NCBI GenBank assembly: GCA_023140215.1
Contig: JAGLMC010000028.1
Span: 1-53,859 of the forward strand
Reading direction: 5' to 3'
Origin: Alphaproteobacteria bacterium
GTDB taxonomy: Bacteria; Pseudomonadota; Alphaproteobacteria; Micavibrionales; Micavibrionaceae
DNA length: 53,859 nucleotides
Part shown: positions 37,552 to 45,913 of the stretch, one piece after another
How positions within the stretch are numbered: the stretch's first letter is position 1
Layout of the letters: the number at the start of each line of letters is the position of its first letter
Notes under the pieces: model-generated
Told to the model about the DNA's origin: nothing
What the model saw: the letters and a program-made list of their open reading frames with translations, nothing else
Database searches by the model: none
Translations under genes and position numbers: made by a program

Positions 37552-37570
37552 GTATTAAAAATAGTTAAAA

Positions 37571-38560
37571 CTAAATAGACTTAATCCAAGTCTTACGAGT
37601 AAAATCATGTGTAGCCTCAATACGACGCACTGTCCCTGACTTGGAACGCATAACAAGCGAAGATGTTTTAGCACCGCCGGGATAACGCCTCACACCACGC
37701 AACATCGTACCATCTGTAACGCCTGTTGCTGCAAACATAACATTATCACCCTTTGATAACTCATCCGTCGTATAAATTTTATCAAGATCAGTAATACCCC
37801 ATTTATCAGCACGTTCACGCTCTACATCATTGCGAAACACCAAACGAGCCAACATAGCACCACCGGTACATTGCAATGCTGCCGCAGCCAAAACACCCTC
37901 AGGAGCACCACCTTGACCAACATAAAGATCAATACCCGTATCAGGATCAGTAGTAGCAATTACAGCAGAAACATCACCATCACCAATTAAAATAATCCGA
38001 GCACCAGCTGCCCGAACACCTTGAATAAGATCTTCATGACGCGGTCTATCAAGAATACAAACAGTCAAATCATTAACATTACCGCCCTTTTCCTTGGCCA
38101 GCCTTTGCAAAACATCACCAACCGGAGCATCAAGATCAAGAATACTAGGATCAAGTCCGGGACCAAAAGCCATCTTATCCATATACACATCAGGTGCATT
38201 TAAAAATCCGCCCTTATCCGTCAATGCAACAACGGCCAGCGCATTTTGACCACCTGCTGCCGTAATATCCGTACCCTCAAGAGGATCAAGAGCAATATCA
38301 ATTTCAGGCCCCTTACCATCACCGACTTCCTCACCTATATAAAGCATAGGCGCTTCGTCGCGCTCACCCTCACCAATGACAACTCGACCTCGCATATGCA
38401 ATGAATTAAAAGCATCACGCATGGCATCAACAGCAACCTGATCCGCCGCCTCCTTATCACCACGCCCTACAAGCTTTGAAGCTGCAAGCGCAGCTGCCTC
38501 CGTAACTCGTACGACCTCAAGAGCTACATTACGATCCATTAAATTCTCTATTTCTGACAT
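37571..38560 (-). CDS. glpX: Fructose-1,6-bisphosphatase class II
   Basis: GlpX dephosphorylates fructose-1,6-bisphosphate in gluconeogenesis; some homologues also act on sedoheptulose bisphosphate. The 329-residue protein has the family sequence: KEAADQVAVDAMRDAFNSL, VIGEGERDEAPMLYIGE, the metal-binding DIALDPLEGTDITAAGGQNA, and GQGGAPEGVLAAAALQC. C-terminal TGVTDGTMLRGVRRYPGG is also conserved. It lies between hom and recJ on the minus strand with short gaps. With phaC nearby it points to active carbon storage and gluconeogenesis. Confidence 0.96.
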   Translation of the reverse strand: MSEIENLMDRNVALEVVRVTEAAALAASKLVGRGDKEAADQVAVDAMRDAFNSLHMRGRVVIGEGERDEAPMLYIGEEVGDGKGPEIDIALDPLEGTDITAAGGQNALAVVALTDKGGFLNAPDVYMDKMAFGPGLDPSILDLDAPVGDVLQRLAKEKGGNVNDLTVCILDRPRHEDLIQGVRAAGARIILIGDGDVSAVIATTDPDTGIDLYVGQGGAPEGVLAAAALQCTGGAMLARLVFRNDVERERADKWGITDLDKIYTTDELSKGDNVMFAATGVTDGTMLRGVRRYPGGAKTSSLVMRSKSGTVRRIEATHDFTRKTWIKSI

Positions 38561-38626
38561 ATTTTCTATCTTTGCTTATAAAATCACAAATGGCATCCTA
38601 TGCCGAGTATTCTGCGCAATCAAGCT

Positions 38627-39922
38627 TTATAGTTCATCTTCAAGACGCATAACACACGGAAAATCCAGTAAAGTTTCCAACTCAGCAATCAAAACACAAG
38701 AACTCTCAATATCAATATACTTTGTCTTATGTGTCGTCATAACAACAGATACAGCCTGCCCTGGAGCGCGACCATGCTGTACCATGCTTTCAATAGATAT
38801 ATTATAATCACGTAAAATAGCCGAAACATCCGCAATAACGCCGGGCTGATCTACCACACTCAAGCGTAAATAATAACGAGCTAATATTTCACCTTGATCA
38901 ATAAATACAGGATCTTTGAGCTTATCCGCAGGAATGCCAAATGTCGGAACTTTAAACCCGCGAGCAAGATCAATAATATCAGCTACAACAGCAGACGCAG
39001 TAGGCCCTTCACCTGCGCCACGCCCTGTCAGTAAAGGCGTATCAACAAAATCACCATTAATAAAAACAGCGTTATAAACATCTTCAATAGCAGCCAATGG
39101 ACTACTATTAGGAACAAGACACGGCTCAACAGATATATTCAGTTTACCACCTTGATCGCGCGCAATACCAAGAAGTTTAAGCTTATAACCAAGCTCACCA
39201 GCAAACTTAATATCAATACCAGTTATCCTGCGAATCCCGGTCATACGCACAGCAGAAAACTCAGGCTTAACACCAAAAGCAATAGAAGCAAGCAAGCAAA
39301 TCTTATGCCCTGCATCAACACCGTCAATATCAAAAGAAGGATCAGCCTCAGCATATCCTTTTTCCTGCGCTTCAACTAAAGAATCCTCAAATTCAGCGCC
39401 GGTTTCACGCATATCCGTTAAAATATAATTGCACGTACCATTTAAAATTCCATATATTGAAGAAATACGATTAGCCGCAAAGCCTTCACGCAACGCTTTA
39501 ATAACAGGAATCCCCCCAGCCACAGCAGCTTCATACGACAAAGAAACATCTCTACCTTCAGCTAAACTCGCAAGCTCATATCCGTGATTAGCGACAAGAG
39601 CCTTATTAGCTGTTACAACATGCACACCATTTTCAAGTGCTTGCTTCGTTAAACTATAAGCCACTCCCTCAGAACCACCAACCAGTTCAACCACGGCATC
39701 TATCCCGTCAATTCCTGCCATATCCTCCGTATTATCAACCCATTCATAAGCTGAAAGATCAACACCACGATCCTTGTCTTTACTGCGTGCGGAAACACAA
39801 ATAATTTCAATTGGCCTGCCACAGCGTTGCTCTAATAAATCAGCATTCTTTTGAATGATTTTAACAACACCAACACCAACAGTTCCTAGACCGGCAATCC
39901 CAATACGAAATGACTTTGACAT
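38627..39922 (-). CDS. hom: Homoserine dehydrogenase
   Basis: This enzyme reduces aspartate semialdehyde to homoserine on the route to threonine and methionine. The N-terminal Rossmann motif is IGIAGLGTVGVGVVKII. The catalytic domain shows TANKALVANHGYELA, YEAAVAGGIPVIKALREGFA, GILNGTCNYILTDMRE and EAQEKGYAEADPSFDIDGVDAGHK. A C-terminal ACT domain of about 80 residues (YYLRLSVVDQPGVIADVSAI) suggests feedback control by an amino acid. Length is 431 residues, the normal monofunctional form. It lies upstream of glpX and downstream of the OmpA-like lipoprotein gene. Confidence 0.96.
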   Translation of the reverse strand: MSKSFRIGIAGLGTVGVGVVKIIQKNADLLEQRCGRPIEIICVSARSKDKDRGVDLSAYEWVDNTEDMAGIDGIDAVVELVGGSEGVAYSLTKQALENGVHVVTANKALVANHGYELASLAEGRDVSLSYEAAVAGGIPVIKALREGFAANRISSIYGILNGTCNYILTDMRETGAEFEDSLVEAQEKGYAEADPSFDIDGVDAGHKICLLASIAFGVKPEFSAVRMTGIRRITGIDIKFAGELGYKLKLLGIARDQGGKLNISVEPCLVPNSSPLAAIEDVYNAVFINGDFVDTPLLTGRGAGEGPTASAVVADIIDLARGFKVPTFGIPADKLKDPVFIDQGEILARYYLRLSVVDQPGVIADVSAILRDYNISIESMVQHGRAPGQAVSVVMTTHKTKYIDIESSCVLIAELETLLDFPCVMRLEDEL

Positions 39923-39974
39923 ATTATTTTATACCTCTAAATTTTTTTATTTAACCGGACATACGCATAAGCTG

Positions 39975-40805
39975 CTATTTCATAATAATTTCAACACGAC
40001 GCGAAGCAGATTCGGCATCTTTTCCATCAACAAAGACTGACTGACGAGCATCTCCCCAAGCCACTGTACGTATAGCCTCAACAGGAACACCTTTCTTAAC
40101 AAGACCTTTAGCAACATTCAAAGCCCTATCCATAGAAATTTTCAGATTAACCATCTTACGCTGAAACGTATCGGAATAATTAGCACGAACACTTGCATGA
40201 CCTTCAACACTTAAAAAAGAATCACGTTTAGCATCAAAAATCCGACTCACCAGATCTATTTGAGCAAGATCAACATAATCAAGAGTTGAAGAATCATGAT
40301 CAAAATAAATTTTAATAACATCACATACATCAGGTGCGGAAACAAAGGACATATCTAAATCTGAAGAATCAACATATTGACGTGTAATCAAGTTCATCGA
40401 TTCAGATTGAGAAGATAAAAATGAAACTGGAGAAGAAAAAGGCATAACATCAGAAACAACGCCATCTAAAGGAAATATTTGCACATTTGAATCCTCAGAC
40501 ATTAATCTCTGAACCTTACCATGCTGTAACACAGAATCCACAGGCAACGGCTCTTGAATATGTTCTTGAACAAAAGACATATTCATATCATCAAAACCAA
40601 ATAATTCAACGCTACCGTTTGTAGATGCACGAACAACAGCAGAAATATCCGTAAGCTCTTCTACGCTCTGATGACCATGTATAAGATCAATACGCACCGC
40701 CTGATCGTTTTGCACATCTACTGACTTGCCAGTATCAAAATACGAACATCCTGCCAAAAAAATTGTGGCACATATCGTGCATATCCCCAACACTGACTGT
40801 GTCAT
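39975..40805 (-). CDS. OmpA-domain lipoprotein with a degenerate peptidoglycan-binding site
   Basis: The 276-residue protein begins with a lipoprotein signal peptide whose lipobox LAGC puts the modified Cys near residue 20. The ATG has AAGAAAGG upstream. Residues 25-155 are acidic with no domain I recognise. The last ~110 residues are OmpA-like: KIYFDHDSSTLDYVDLAQID, LSVEGHASVRANY, NLKISMDRALNVAKGLVKKG and SRRVEIIM. In standard OmpA domains the diaminopimelate-binding Asp lies in GHTD; here the motif is GHAS, so that Asp is missing, while the Arg of the next helix is kept. It precedes hom on the same strand. Outer-membrane or periplasmic anchoring is inferred. Confidence 0.75.
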   Translation of the reverse strand: MTQSVLGICTICATIFLAGCSYFDTGKSVDVQNDQAVRIDLIHGHQSVEELTDISAVVRASTNGSVELFGFDDMNMSFVQEHIQEPLPVDSVLQHGKVQRLMSEDSNVQIFPLDGVVSDVMPFSSPVSFLSSQSESMNLITRQYVDSSDLDMSFVSAPDVCDVIKIYFDHDSSTLDYVDLAQIDLVSRIFDAKRDSFLSVEGHASVRANYSDTFQRKMVNLKISMDRALNVAKGLVKKGVPVEAIRTVAWGDARQSVFVDGKDAESASRRVEIIMK

Positions 40806-40931
40806 AATAAACCTTTCTTAAAAAATACAAGCAACACAAAGTATGCAGAATTTAAAACCTCTTTCAAGATTACTATTAAAGTTGTAGGCTACTTTCGCAC
40901 TGCGTTCAAATACTTAAAAATAAATTTTCCC

Positions 40932-40967
40932 TATATTTATATCAACTTACAAGAAAATATAAATATA
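40932..40967 (+). promoter_or_regulatory. Perfect 11-bp inverted repeat upstream of phaC
   Basis: TATATTTATAT (40932-40942) and ATATAAATATA (40957-40967) are perfect inverted copies separated by 14 bases, ending 21 bases before the phaC ATG. It could be a repressor site or a leader hairpin. The 40806-40931 part of the gap is AT-rich and has no other feature I can support. Confidence 0.45.
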
Positions 40968-40988
40968 ACAAAACAAAGCGCAAAAAAA

Positions 40989-42821
40989 ATGAAAAAAAAT
41001 GAAACATCACCTAAAAAAATAACAAACAAAGAAACAAAAAGTGATAATAAAAATAATATAAAAAACCCAGATCCTCTTGCTCTTAGCCATACTCTCATGG
41101 AAGTATACACACAAGCACGACCTGTTTTTGAAGAAGCAATGGAACGCTACAAAAATGAAGCCTCAAGCTATAATCTTGACCCGCTAAACATCAATAAAAG
41201 CTACGTTGAGTTTATGGAAGAAATATGCTCAGACCCTAATAAGCTCTGGGAAATGCAAACAGATTACTGGCAAAAATGGTCGGAAATCCTACAACAAACC
41301 ACACGTAAAGCCATCGGAGAAAAAAGTGACGATATCATAACTCCAAGTAAAGGAGATCGTCGTTTTAAATCAGAAGAATGGCAGGAAAATGCGATATTTG
41401 ATTTCATAAAACAATCATATTTATTAACTTGCAACTGGATGAAAGACAGCGTTTACAACTCACAAGGATTAAGCAAAGAGCAAAAAGAAAAACTCGCTCT
41501 TCATACGCGCATTTTTACAAACGCAATGTCACCGACAAACTTCATAATGACAAATCCTGAAGTGCTCAAAGAAACAATCAACACAGGAGGTGAAAACCTT
41601 ATCAATGGACTTCAAAATCTTGTTGATGATCTAAAGCGCGGACAAGGCAAACTCAAAATAAGTATGACCAACTATAAAGCATTTGAGTTAGGGAAAAATA
41701 TAGCGACAACTCCGGGAAATGTTATCTATCAAAATGATCTTATCCAACTTATACAATACAAACCAACAACTAAAAAAGTATTCAAAAAACCACTTCTCAT
41801 AGTCTCTCCATGGATTAATAAATATTATATTCTTGATCTGCGTCCTGATAACTCTTTGATAAAATGGGCTGTAGATCATGGACATACCGTTTTTACTATT
41901 TCATGGGTGAACCCCACAGCAGAACTTGCCCAGAACCGCTTTGAAGATTACATGAGCAAGGGTATTTTAAACTCTCTTGAACAAATAGAAAAAATTACAG
42001 GAGAAACACAAACTAATGTTATCGGTTACTGCCTTGGAGGAACACTCTTAGCCACAACACTTGCATATCTTGAAGCTACAGGAAACGCTAACAAAGTAGC
42101 TTCCGCTACATTCCTGACAACACTTCTTGATTTTGAACACTCTGGAGAAATAAAGCTCTTTTTAGATGATGAACAATTAGAGCTACTAGATCGTATAATG
42201 GCTGAAACCGGTATATTTGAAGGCAAACAACTACAACAAACATTTAGCTTACTGCGATCTAACGACCTGATCTGGTCATTTGTCGTGAATAATTATCTTA
42301 TGGGTAAAGAACCATTTCCATTTGATTTATTATATTGGAATGACGATTCAACCAATATGCCCGCAGCTATGCACAGTTTTTACCTTCGTAAAATGTACCG
42401 TGACAATCTCCTTACAAAACCGGGAGGCGTTACAATGAATAAAATTCCTATTGATATAAGCAAAATAAAAACACCTGCCTATTTTCTCTCAACCAGAGAA
42501 GATCATATAGCCCCGTGGAAAGCCACATATGAAGGAACACAAATGATAAATGGAGAAGCAACATTCACGTTAGCAGCTTCAGGACATATTGCTGGAATTG
42601 TAAACCCTCCAAATAAAAAGAAATATTGCTATTGGACATCCAAAGAAACACCATCTAACCCTGACAAATGGATGGAAAACGCAAAAGAACACGATGGATC
42701 ATGGTGGCCACATTGGCAAGAATGGATAAAAGATTTCGGAGGAACAAAAATTGAAGCTCGTGAGATTAAAAATCCTATAGAACCGGCACCCGGAAGTTAT
42801 GTCAGAGTAAAAAGCAATTAA
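40989..42821 (+). CDS. phaC: Class I poly(3-hydroxyalkanoate) synthase
   Basis: PhaC polymerises hydroxyacyl-CoA into storage granules. The 610-residue protein has an unusual Lys/Asn-rich N-terminus of about 30 residues, then the PhaC N-domain (LWEMQTDYWQKWSEIL, RRFKSEEWQENAIFDFIKQSYLL). The alpha/beta-hydrolase domain has catalytic Cys348 in the lipase-like box GYCLGG, Asp505 in REDHIAPW and His533 in SGHIAGIVNPP. The size and lack of a neighbouring phaE or phaR synthase subunit indicate class I. No phaA or phaB lies in the window. It ends one base before the convergent carbonic-anhydrase-like gene, with no terminator between. Confidence 0.95.
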   Translation: MKKNETSPKKITNKETKSDNKNNIKNPDPLALSHTLMEVYTQARPVFEEAMERYKNEASSYNLDPLNINKSYVEFMEEICSDPNKLWEMQTDYWQKWSEILQQTTRKAIGEKSDDIITPSKGDRRFKSEEWQENAIFDFIKQSYLLTCNWMKDSVYNSQGLSKEQKEKLALHTRIFTNAMSPTNFIMTNPEVLKETINTGGENLINGLQNLVDDLKRGQGKLKISMTNYKAFELGKNIATTPGNVIYQNDLIQLIQYKPTTKKVFKKPLLIVSPWINKYYILDLRPDNSLIKWAVDHGHTVFTISWVNPTAELAQNRFEDYMSKGILNSLEQIEKITGETQTNVIGYCLGGTLLATTLAYLEATGNANKVASATFLTTLLDFEHSGEIKLFLDDEQLELLDRIMAETGIFEGKQLQQTFSLLRSNDLIWSFVVNNYLMGKEPFPFDLLYWNDDSTNMPAAMHSFYLRKMYRDNLLTKPGGVTMNKIPIDISKIKTPAYFLSTREDHIAPWKATYEGTQMINGEATFTLAASGHIAGIVNPPNKKKYCYWTSKETPSNPDKWMENAKEHDGSWWPHWQEWIKDFGGTKIEAREIKNPIEPAPGSYVRVKSN

Positions 42822-42822
42822 C

Positions 42823-43335
42823 TTACAAATACTCTCTAGATAATGTCACATAATGATTCGCTGAATATGACAAAGATTCAAGCTCCTCTTCAGTCAAATC
42901 ACGCATATACCTTGCCGGACGACCAGCCCAAAGCTGCCCGGTAGGAACTACTTTACCCAGTGTAAGCATAGCACCTGCCGCGAGCATGCCTTTAGTCTCG
43001 ATAACAGCTCCATCCATAACAAGAGCTTGCATACCGACAAACCCAAAATCCTCAATGGTACAGGCATGCAACACAGCAGCATGACCAATAGTAACATCAT
43101 CACCAATATACGTACCTCTAAAATCCTGTGTAGTATGAATGACACTAGCATCTTGAATATTCGTTCGCGCACCAATTTTTATGTCATACACATCACCACG
43201 CAATATACAACCAAACCAAATTGAACTCTCTTTACCAATATCAACATCACCGATAATAACAGCATTTTGAGCAATAAAAGCACTATCGTGAATATTTGGC
43301 TCAAGCCCTTTATAAGGAATAATAAAATTAGACAT
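42823..43335 (-). CDS. Gamma-carbonic-anhydrase-family protein
   Basis: A 170-residue left-handed beta-helix protein starting at MSNFIIPYKG, with GGTGG just upstream. The ATG five codons earlier (43350) is an alternative. Hexapeptide repeats run through most of the chain (AVIIGDVDIGKESSIWFGCILRGD, IQDASVIHTTQDFRGT, VTIGHAAVLHACTIEDF). The His residues of the metal site (SVIH, IGH, VLH) are kept. Relatives include YrdA/PaaY and CamH-type proteins whose carbonic anhydrase activity is variable. It runs convergently with phaC. The substrate is uncertain. Confidence 0.85.
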   Translation of the reverse strand: MSNFIIPYKGLEPNIHDSAFIAQNAVIIGDVDIGKESSIWFGCILRGDVYDIKIGARTNIQDASVIHTTQDFRGTYIGDDVTIGHAAVLHACTIEDFGFVGMQALVMDGAVIETKGMLAAGAMLTLGKVVPTGQLWAGRPARYMRDLTEEELESLSYSANHYVTLSREYL

Positions 43336-43347
43336 GTAGCCACCATA

Positions 43348-43379
43348 CAAAAAAGACGCCCCAAAAGGAACGCCTTTTT
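43348..43379 (-). terminator. Rho-independent terminator downstream of rpsI
   Basis: In the minus-strand transcript a 13-bp stem, allowing G-U pairs, forms from 43379-43367 and 43362-43350 around a TTTT loop, ending in a T-run. The pairing is better in the minus than the plus direction, so it should end rplM-rpsI transcripts. It lies immediately upstream of the carbonic-anhydrase-like gene. Confidence 0.65.
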
Positions 43380-43419
43380 ACATGAACAGAAACTATGAAC
43401 TTGGTAAAGAAACATATAG

Positions 43420-43475
43420 CAACGTGCATTTATTCTTGCACGTTGTTACTCGTCACTCACTTAGTAATTACTAAG
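43420..43475 (-). other. Structured 3' region of the rplM-rpsI transcript
   Basis: CAACGTGCA/TGCACGTTG (43420-43428 with 43437-43445) is a perfect 9-bp hairpin with an 8-base loop. The 16-base palindrome CTTAGTAATTACTAAG follows at 43460-43475. Both lie between rpsI and its terminator, in a region with no ORF. Confidence 0.4.
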
Positions 43476-43535
43476 CTTCGTTCCTTGTGCCTAGTGCAAA
43501 AATAAAGCCAAATCACTATAGCATTCTGAAAATTT

Positions 43536-44102
43536 TTATCTTTTCGCCCACTGCTTCGTACGACGAGCTTTATGCTTACCAACCTTCTTACGCTCAACAA
43601 TACGAGCATCACGAGTAATCATACCGGCCTTCTTCAAAGCAGGACGCAACTCAGGCTCAAAATTCTGAAGCGCACGGGAAATACCATGACGAACAGCACC
43701 GGCCTGACCAGACAAACCGCCACCCTTAACAGTAGCCATAATATCAAAACTTCCAACTCTGTTAACAATCAAAAACGGTTGATTTAAAATCAAACGATGC
43801 GTATGACGTGCAAAATAAATTTCCTGATCGCGACCATTAACAATGACCCTGCCTGAACCCGGCTTGAGCCAAACACGGGCAACAGCATCCTTACGACGAC
43901 CGGTTGCATAAGCGCGCCCCTGTGCATCAAGTTTCTGCACACGCTTTAATGGAGCGTTTTCAGAGGAAACCTCTACATCATCCTCAGTTGTTTCAGTCTT
44001 TTCTTCTACGACAAGAGCCTCTGACTTAACAGCTTCTCCAAGATCTTTTAAATCTTTAACTTCTTTAACTTCTTTAGTCTCTGTTTCTTTCTTATCAGCC
44101 AT
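43536..44102 (-). CDS. rpsI: Ribosomal protein S9 with N-terminal extension
   Basis: This is a small-subunit ribosomal protein. Residues about 62-188 form the S9 domain: [52 protein letters not shown] and the basic C-terminus [14 protein letters not shown] that reaches the P site. Standard S9 is about 130 residues; this one has 188. The extra ~58 N-terminal residues are highly charged, rich in Lys, Glu and Val, with a short repeat ([12 protein letters not shown]). Some alphaproteobacteria have a shorter S9 extension. It starts six bases after rplM. Confidence 0.95.
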   Translation of the reverse strand: MADKKETETKEVKEVKDLKDLGEAVKSEALVVEEKTETTEDDVEVSSENAPLKRVQKLDAQGRAYATGRRKDAVARVWLKPGSGRVIVNGRDQEIYFARHTHRLILNQPFLIVNRVGSFDIMATVKGGGLSGQAGAVRHGISRALQNFEPELRPALKKAGMITRDARIVERKKVGKHKARRTKQWAKR

Positions 44103-44108
44103 TTCTAA

Positions 44109-44579
44109 CTAGCCTCTCTTATTCTTTGGGTTCATAGCAGCAACATCAAGCACTTCAGGTTTTTGCGCCTCATGCGGATGATCTGTTCCAGCATATACAC
44201 GTAAATTACTATAGACTTGACGACCAAGCGGCCCTTTAGGAAGCATACGCTCAACAGCTTTTTCAACAACGCGCTCAGGATATTTACCATCAAGAATTTG
44301 CCCTTTAGAGCGTTGCTTGATACCGCCGGGATAACCGGTGTGCCAGTAAAAAATATCACCATCACGCTTGTTACCGGTCAGGCGAACCTTATCAGCATTA
44401 ATCACAATAACGTGATCGCCACAATCCATATTAGGCGTAAAGTTAGGCTTGTGCTTGCCACGCAAGCGAAGGGCTATAATACTAGCCAAACGACCCAAGA
44501 CAAGACCTTCAGCATCAACAATGATCCATTTCTTCTCGATCTCAGCCTTTTTGGCAGAATATGTTGTCATATTTTTCAT
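44109..44579 (-). CDS. rplM: Ribosomal protein L13
   Basis: A large-subunit assembly protein of 156 residues. Conserved blocks are [58 protein letters not shown] and [23 protein letters not shown]. It is the first gene of the rplM-rpsI pair with a sigma-70-type promoter at 44604-44632. The ribosome-binding site AAAAGGAATG lies before the ATG. Confidence 0.97.
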   Translation of the reverse strand: MKNMTTYSAKKAEIEKKWIIVDAEGLVLGRLASIIALRLRGKHKPNFTPNMDCGDHVIVINADKVRLTGNKRDGDIFYWHTGYPGGIKQRSKGQILDGKYPERVVEKAVERMLPKGPLGRQVYSNLRVYAGTDHPHEAQKPEVLDVAAMNPKNKRG

Positions 44580-44603
44580 TCCTTTTCATATGAAACGATG
44601 GGC

Positions 44604-44632
44604 TTTATGCATGAATAAACGATCACTGTCAA
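44604..44632 (-). promoter_or_regulatory. Promoter of rplM-rpsI
   Basis: Minus strand TTGACA (44632-44627), 17-base spacer, CATAAA (44609-44604). Initiation would lie about 18-20 bases before the rplM ATG. The -35 box is a perfect consensus. Confidence 0.6.
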
Positions 44633-44730
44633 TAAAAAAGTATATATAAAACAGGAGATTAAAGTAATGGTATTATAATACCCCACACAAAATTTATTTC
44701 TCAACATATTTAAAAATCGGTATAAAATAA

Positions 44731-44808
44731 TGGTCGGGGCGAGAGGACTCGAACCTCCGACCTCACGGCCCCCAGCCGTACGCGCTAACCAAACTGCGCC
44801 ACGCCCCG
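44731..44808 (-). tRNA. tRNA-Pro(GGG)
   Basis: Minus strand. Acceptor CGGGGCG pairs with CGCCCCG and the D-arm is GCGCAGTTTGGTTAGCGC. The anticodon loop CTGGGGG in a TACGG/CCGTG stem gives GGG. The T-loop is TTCGAGT, the discriminator is A and CCA is encoded. Length 78. Confidence 0.96.
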
Positions 44809-44882
44809 ATGATAAAAATGCCCACTATAATATTTCAAATTTGGAAATAAAGCTAAATGATTATAAATAAAATTATGCCCTA

Positions 44883-45389
44883 CTAAACAGCAGTCAAAAG
44901 CGCACGCAAATCCTCAAGATCACCAAGAACAGATTCAAGCAAAAATTTATTTCTTGCCCCAAGAGCATTTGCAGGAATCTTTAAATCTTGAACAGAACTC
45001 ACCTTGGAAGAACCGGAAGAGCCGGAAGAACGTGAAATCGGCGCATTATTCTGCACAACACCATTCTTGCCCTTATCCTTCAAAAGTTTTTGAACGCCTT
45101 TAATTGTATAACCCTCGGTATATAAAAGATGATGAATGCTCTCAAGCAAATTCACATCTTCAGGGCGATAATAACGACGACCACCACCCCTTTTCAAAGG
45201 CCTGACATAAGAAAACTTTGTTTCCCAAAAACGTAAAACATGTTGCTGAACATTCAAATGCTCTGCAACCTCACTAATCGTACGAAAAGCAGAAGACGAC
45301 TTTTTAGACTTTACTTGCCTTTTTTCTAATTGTTTCTTAGAAGCAACCTGCTCATAATTTTCTTGCATCGTATAAGATTGTGAACTCAT
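44883..45389 (-). CDS. MerR-family transcriptional regulator
   Basis: A 168-residue DNA-binding protein. Residues about 35-100 form the MerR winged helix ([30 protein letters not shown], then [35 protein letters not shown]). There are no Cys ligands, so it is not a metal sensor. The N-terminus is charged ([16 protein letters not shown]) and the C-terminus helical ([16 protein letters not shown]), typical of the alphaproteobacterial MerR gene that lies after ihfA. It sits downstream of ihfA and upstream of tRNA-Pro. Its target genes are unknown. Confidence 0.9.
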   Translation of the reverse strand: MSSQSYTMQENYEQVASKKQLEKRQVKSKKSSSAFRTISEVAEHLNVQQHVLRFWETKFSYVRPLKRGGGRRYYRPEDVNLLESIHHLLYTEGYTIKGVQKLLKDKGKNGVVQNNAPISRSSGSSGSSKVSSVQDLKIPANALGARNKFLLESVLGDLEDLRALLTAV

Positions 45390-45474
45390 AAAAGACCCCT
45401 GATTACTATTTTTTCAAAGAATAACGACATGCTCAATAATTATCTCAACTAAAATCATAGCCGGAATTAAAATC

Positions 45475-45780
45475 TCAACGCTCAGAAGTCGCGGCATTAA
45501 TACGATCTTTCAAAACATGAGAAGCTCTAAATACCAAAACCTTACGAGGCAAAATCGGAACTTCAACACCTGTCTTTGGATTTCGACCAATACGCTCACC
45601 CTTTTCTCTAACAGAAAAGCTGCCAAAAGAAGAAATTTTAACACTTTCCTCTTTAACAAGAGAATTAGAAATTTCATCAATAACAGCCTCAACAAGATCA
45701 GCTGACTCATTACGTGAAAGTCCTACTTCCTCGTAAACAGACTCGGCCAGATCAGCTCTAGTTACTGTACGATTTTCCAT
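45475..45780 (-). CDS. ihfA: Integration host factor subunit alpha
   Basis: IHF alpha bends specific DNA sites together with IHF beta. The ATG at 45780 is chosen because AGGAG lies five bases upstream; a GTG two codons earlier would overlap that site. The 101-residue protein has the IHF/HU fold ([39 protein letters not shown]) and the arm [22 protein letters not shown]. The longer tail and [11 protein letters not shown] distinguish it from the HU gene at 24923. It lies between fabH and merR, as in other alphaproteobacteria. Confidence 0.94.
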   Translation of the reverse strand: MENRTVTRADLAESVYEEVGLSRNESADLVEAVIDEISNSLVKEESVKISSFGSFSVREKGERIGRNPKTGVEVPILPRKVLVFRASHVLKDRINAATSER

Positions 45781-45913
45781 GTTCACTCCTAGTTTAAGAT
45801 TAGCGATAGATTATCGCACACAATTTAAAGCGTCAATAAGCTGCTTCAGCTTAACCACAAAAAAATGATATAGCGTGAGCATTATAAAATAATCATGCTT
45901 TCTTTAAACACGC

